From UBA2279 sp041595875 (GTDB lineage: Bacteria > Actinomycetota > Coriobacteriia > Anaerosomatales > Anaerosomataceae), in assembly GCA_041595875.1 (NCBI GenBank), contig JBFHJN010000082.1, positions 1 to 8,238 of the forward strand: 8,238 nt of DNA. Reading direction: 5' to 3'. Positions 7,467-8,238 of this stretch are shown piece after piece. The position numbers and the translations under genes were made by a program. Position 1 is the stretch's first letter. Each line of letters starts with the position of its first letter. The notes beneath the pieces are model-generated. The model ran no database searches and had not been told where the DNA came from. It worked only from the letters and a program-made list of their open reading frames with translations.

Positions 7467-7498
7467 ACAAAGAAACGGGGAGGCACAGGCCCCCCCGT
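7467..7498 (-). terminator. Intrinsic (rho-independent) terminator after the 228-aa gene
   Basis: On the minus strand the arms ACGGGGGGGC (7498-7489) and GCCTCCCCGT (7484-7475) pair over 10 bp, including one G-U wobble, around a CTGT tetraloop. A T-rich run TTTCTTTGT (starting at 7475) follows directly. On the plus strand the wobble becomes an A-C mismatch and no T-run follows, so the structure works only in the direction of the genes. It begins 31 nt after the stop of the 228-aa gene and ends less than 20 nt before the start of the 730-aa gene, so it probably acts as a partial terminator or attenuator lowering expression of the downstream genes. Confidence 0.8.
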
Positions 7499-7529
7499 CG
7501 TTGCTGACCTTACGCAGACCAGCCTTTAC

Positions 7530-8216
7530 TCAGGCACCGACGCCAGACAGCAGCTTGGCCACCGCACGCCCCACCGACACGTCATTCAGAAGGTTGGTGG
7601 CATCTGCTACCGTCGCTTCGTCGGTCATGCGCCGGGTATTCCACGTCTCGACCATGACCTTGGCTGCCTTCTGTTCGGCATCCCGGGTAAAGCCGTCACG
7701 CTGAGCCAGGTACAGCTGCTTCTGGCGACCGATCACACTGTCCTCATCCACACCCAGGGCCACGGTCTGCGCCTTCTCGGTGTTGATCTTCTGGTTCATC
7801 AGCCCAGTCTCGGAGGTAACCTTGAGCTTTTGCGCCTGCAGGACATCGAACTCGGCATCGAGCTTGCACTTCTGGGCAGTGAGCACCGTGGCTTCGATGA
7901 CCGCATTGGCCGTCTGCTGCTTGACCAGGAGGATTTCTTCTTCGACCTTGCGTCGTTGGGCATCGGCCAGAAGTACCTGAGCGGCGATGAGCTCGGCCTC
8001 GTTATAGGCTTTGTCCTTGTTCAGGAGAAAACCCAGGGCGGTCTGCATGGCCGCTTCGATCGACCCCAGATAGACCGTGGAATACTCCGGTCCCTTGATC
8101 CGGCCCTTGCCAAACTCTTCGTCCAGATGGGCCTTCATGGTCCGCATCAGGACATCGAGCGTGCCGGTCCCGGTCAGCGTGGCCTGGGTCAGATCCGATA
8201 CGGTCAACGGCGTCAT
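7530..8216 (-). CDS. Coiled-coil-rich phage protein, 228 aa, probably virion-associated
   Basis: The ATG at 8216 has GAGGAG (8223-8228) 6 nt upstream, and the frame ends with TGA at 7530. The N-terminal 65 residues contain LTGTGTLDVLMRTMKAHL and GRIKGPEYSTVYLGSIEAAM. I have the impression that this G-x-x-D-x-L-M ... G-R-I-x-G-x-x-Y pattern recurs in proteins beside tail genes of many phages, but I cannot name the family. Residues about 67-150 form one long helix rich in Ala, Gln, Lys and Glu (AELIAAQVLLADAQRRKVEEE, then LTAQKCKLDAEFDVLQAQKLK), probably coiled coil. The C-terminal third is polar and helical, ending SGVGA. There is one cysteine, and no signal peptide, transmembrane segment or catalytic motif. 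It is the last gene before the terminator, so it probably belongs to the upstream head/tail transcript. A structural, scaffolding or tail-assembly role is possible but undecided. Confidence 0.88.
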   Translation of the reverse strand: MTPLTVSDLTQATLTGTGTLDVLMRTMKAHLDEEFGKGRIKGPEYSTVYLGSIEAAMQTALGFLLNKDKAYNEAELIAAQVLLADAQRRKVEEEILLVKQQTANAVIEATVLTAQKCKLDAEFDVLQAQKLKVTSETGLMNQKINTEKAQTVALGVDEDSVIGRQKQLYLAQRDGFTRDAEQKAAKVMVETWNTRRMTDEATVADATNLLNDVSVGRAVAKLLSGVGA

Positions 8217-8238
8217 GGGTTACTCCTCAATCCACCGA
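8217..8238 (-). promoter_or_regulatory. Ribosome binding site of the 228-aa gene and edge of upstream sequence
   Basis: On the minus strand GAGGAG (8223-8228) lies 6 nt before the ATG at 8216, a near-consensus Shine-Dalgarno site. The same 22 nt contain possible stop codons (TGA at 8228-8230, TAA at 8220-8222) that could end an upstream gene, but too little sequence is present to decide. Confidence 0.65.

Noticed and set aside
7450..7470. Longer form of the 730-aa protein starting at a TTG (7470)
   Set aside because: The ATG at 7449 has AGGA at 6 nt and the same AACCC context as the neighbouring gene, while the TTG lies beside the terminator T-run and lacks a proper ribosome site.
7501..7529. 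A second small hairpin (GCTG/CAGC arms) before the terminator
   Set aside because: The stem is short, needs two wobble pairs to extend, and is not followed by a T-run; it is likely chance.
7243..7704. A 153-codon plus-strand frame over the 730-aa gene start and the terminator
   Set aside because: It reads through the terminator hairpin and both flanking minus-strand genes, and is best explained as a shadow frame.

Overview
The window looks like part of the late structural region of a tailed bacteriophage, or a prophage of one, most likely with a short-tailed (podovirus-like) particle. Every convincing gene lies on the minus strand. The genes are packed end to end, with gaps of -1, 4, 53 and 80 nt. 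The DNA is fairly G+C-rich apart from a few AT-richer patches. No integrase, transposase, tRNA, rRNA or CRISPR array was seen. The host cannot be named from this window; the composition would fit a G+C-rich proteobacterial phage, which is only an inference.

In transcription order (right to left) there are five genes. First is a 228-aa mostly helical, coiled-coil-rich protein (8216-7530). An 80-nt gap follows, holding a strong-looking intrinsic terminator that reads in the minus direction. Next is a 730-aa protein (7449-5257) with a large soluble N-terminal part, a hydrophobic membrane-type block near the C-terminus and a compact C-terminal tail. Four nt later comes a 161-aa Gly/Ala-rich small protein (5252-4767), whose stop codon overlaps the start of a 490-aa helical protein (4767-3295). 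After a 53-nt gap comes a giant protein (3241 to beyond base 1, at least 1080 aa) that runs off the left edge.

The order small, medium, giant (161, 490, at least 1080 aa) echoes the T7 internal core/ejection protein genes 14, 15 and 16, whose products leave the virion and form the DNA-ejection conduit through the cell envelope. I propose that role for the three leftmost genes by size order, composition and tight coupling, not by recognised sequence homology.

The most notable point is the giant protein. After Gly/Ala-rich membrane-type segments, a coiled coil and a low-complexity Pro/Ser/Thr/Ala linker, it carries a zinc-metallopeptidase signature (HELAH at residues 1012-1016) with a downstream glutamate cluster suited to be the third zinc ligand. 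A zincin inside a putative ejection protein suggests an enzyme delivered with the DNA, where T7 gp16 carries a lytic transglycosylase. The substrate cannot be told from the sequence.
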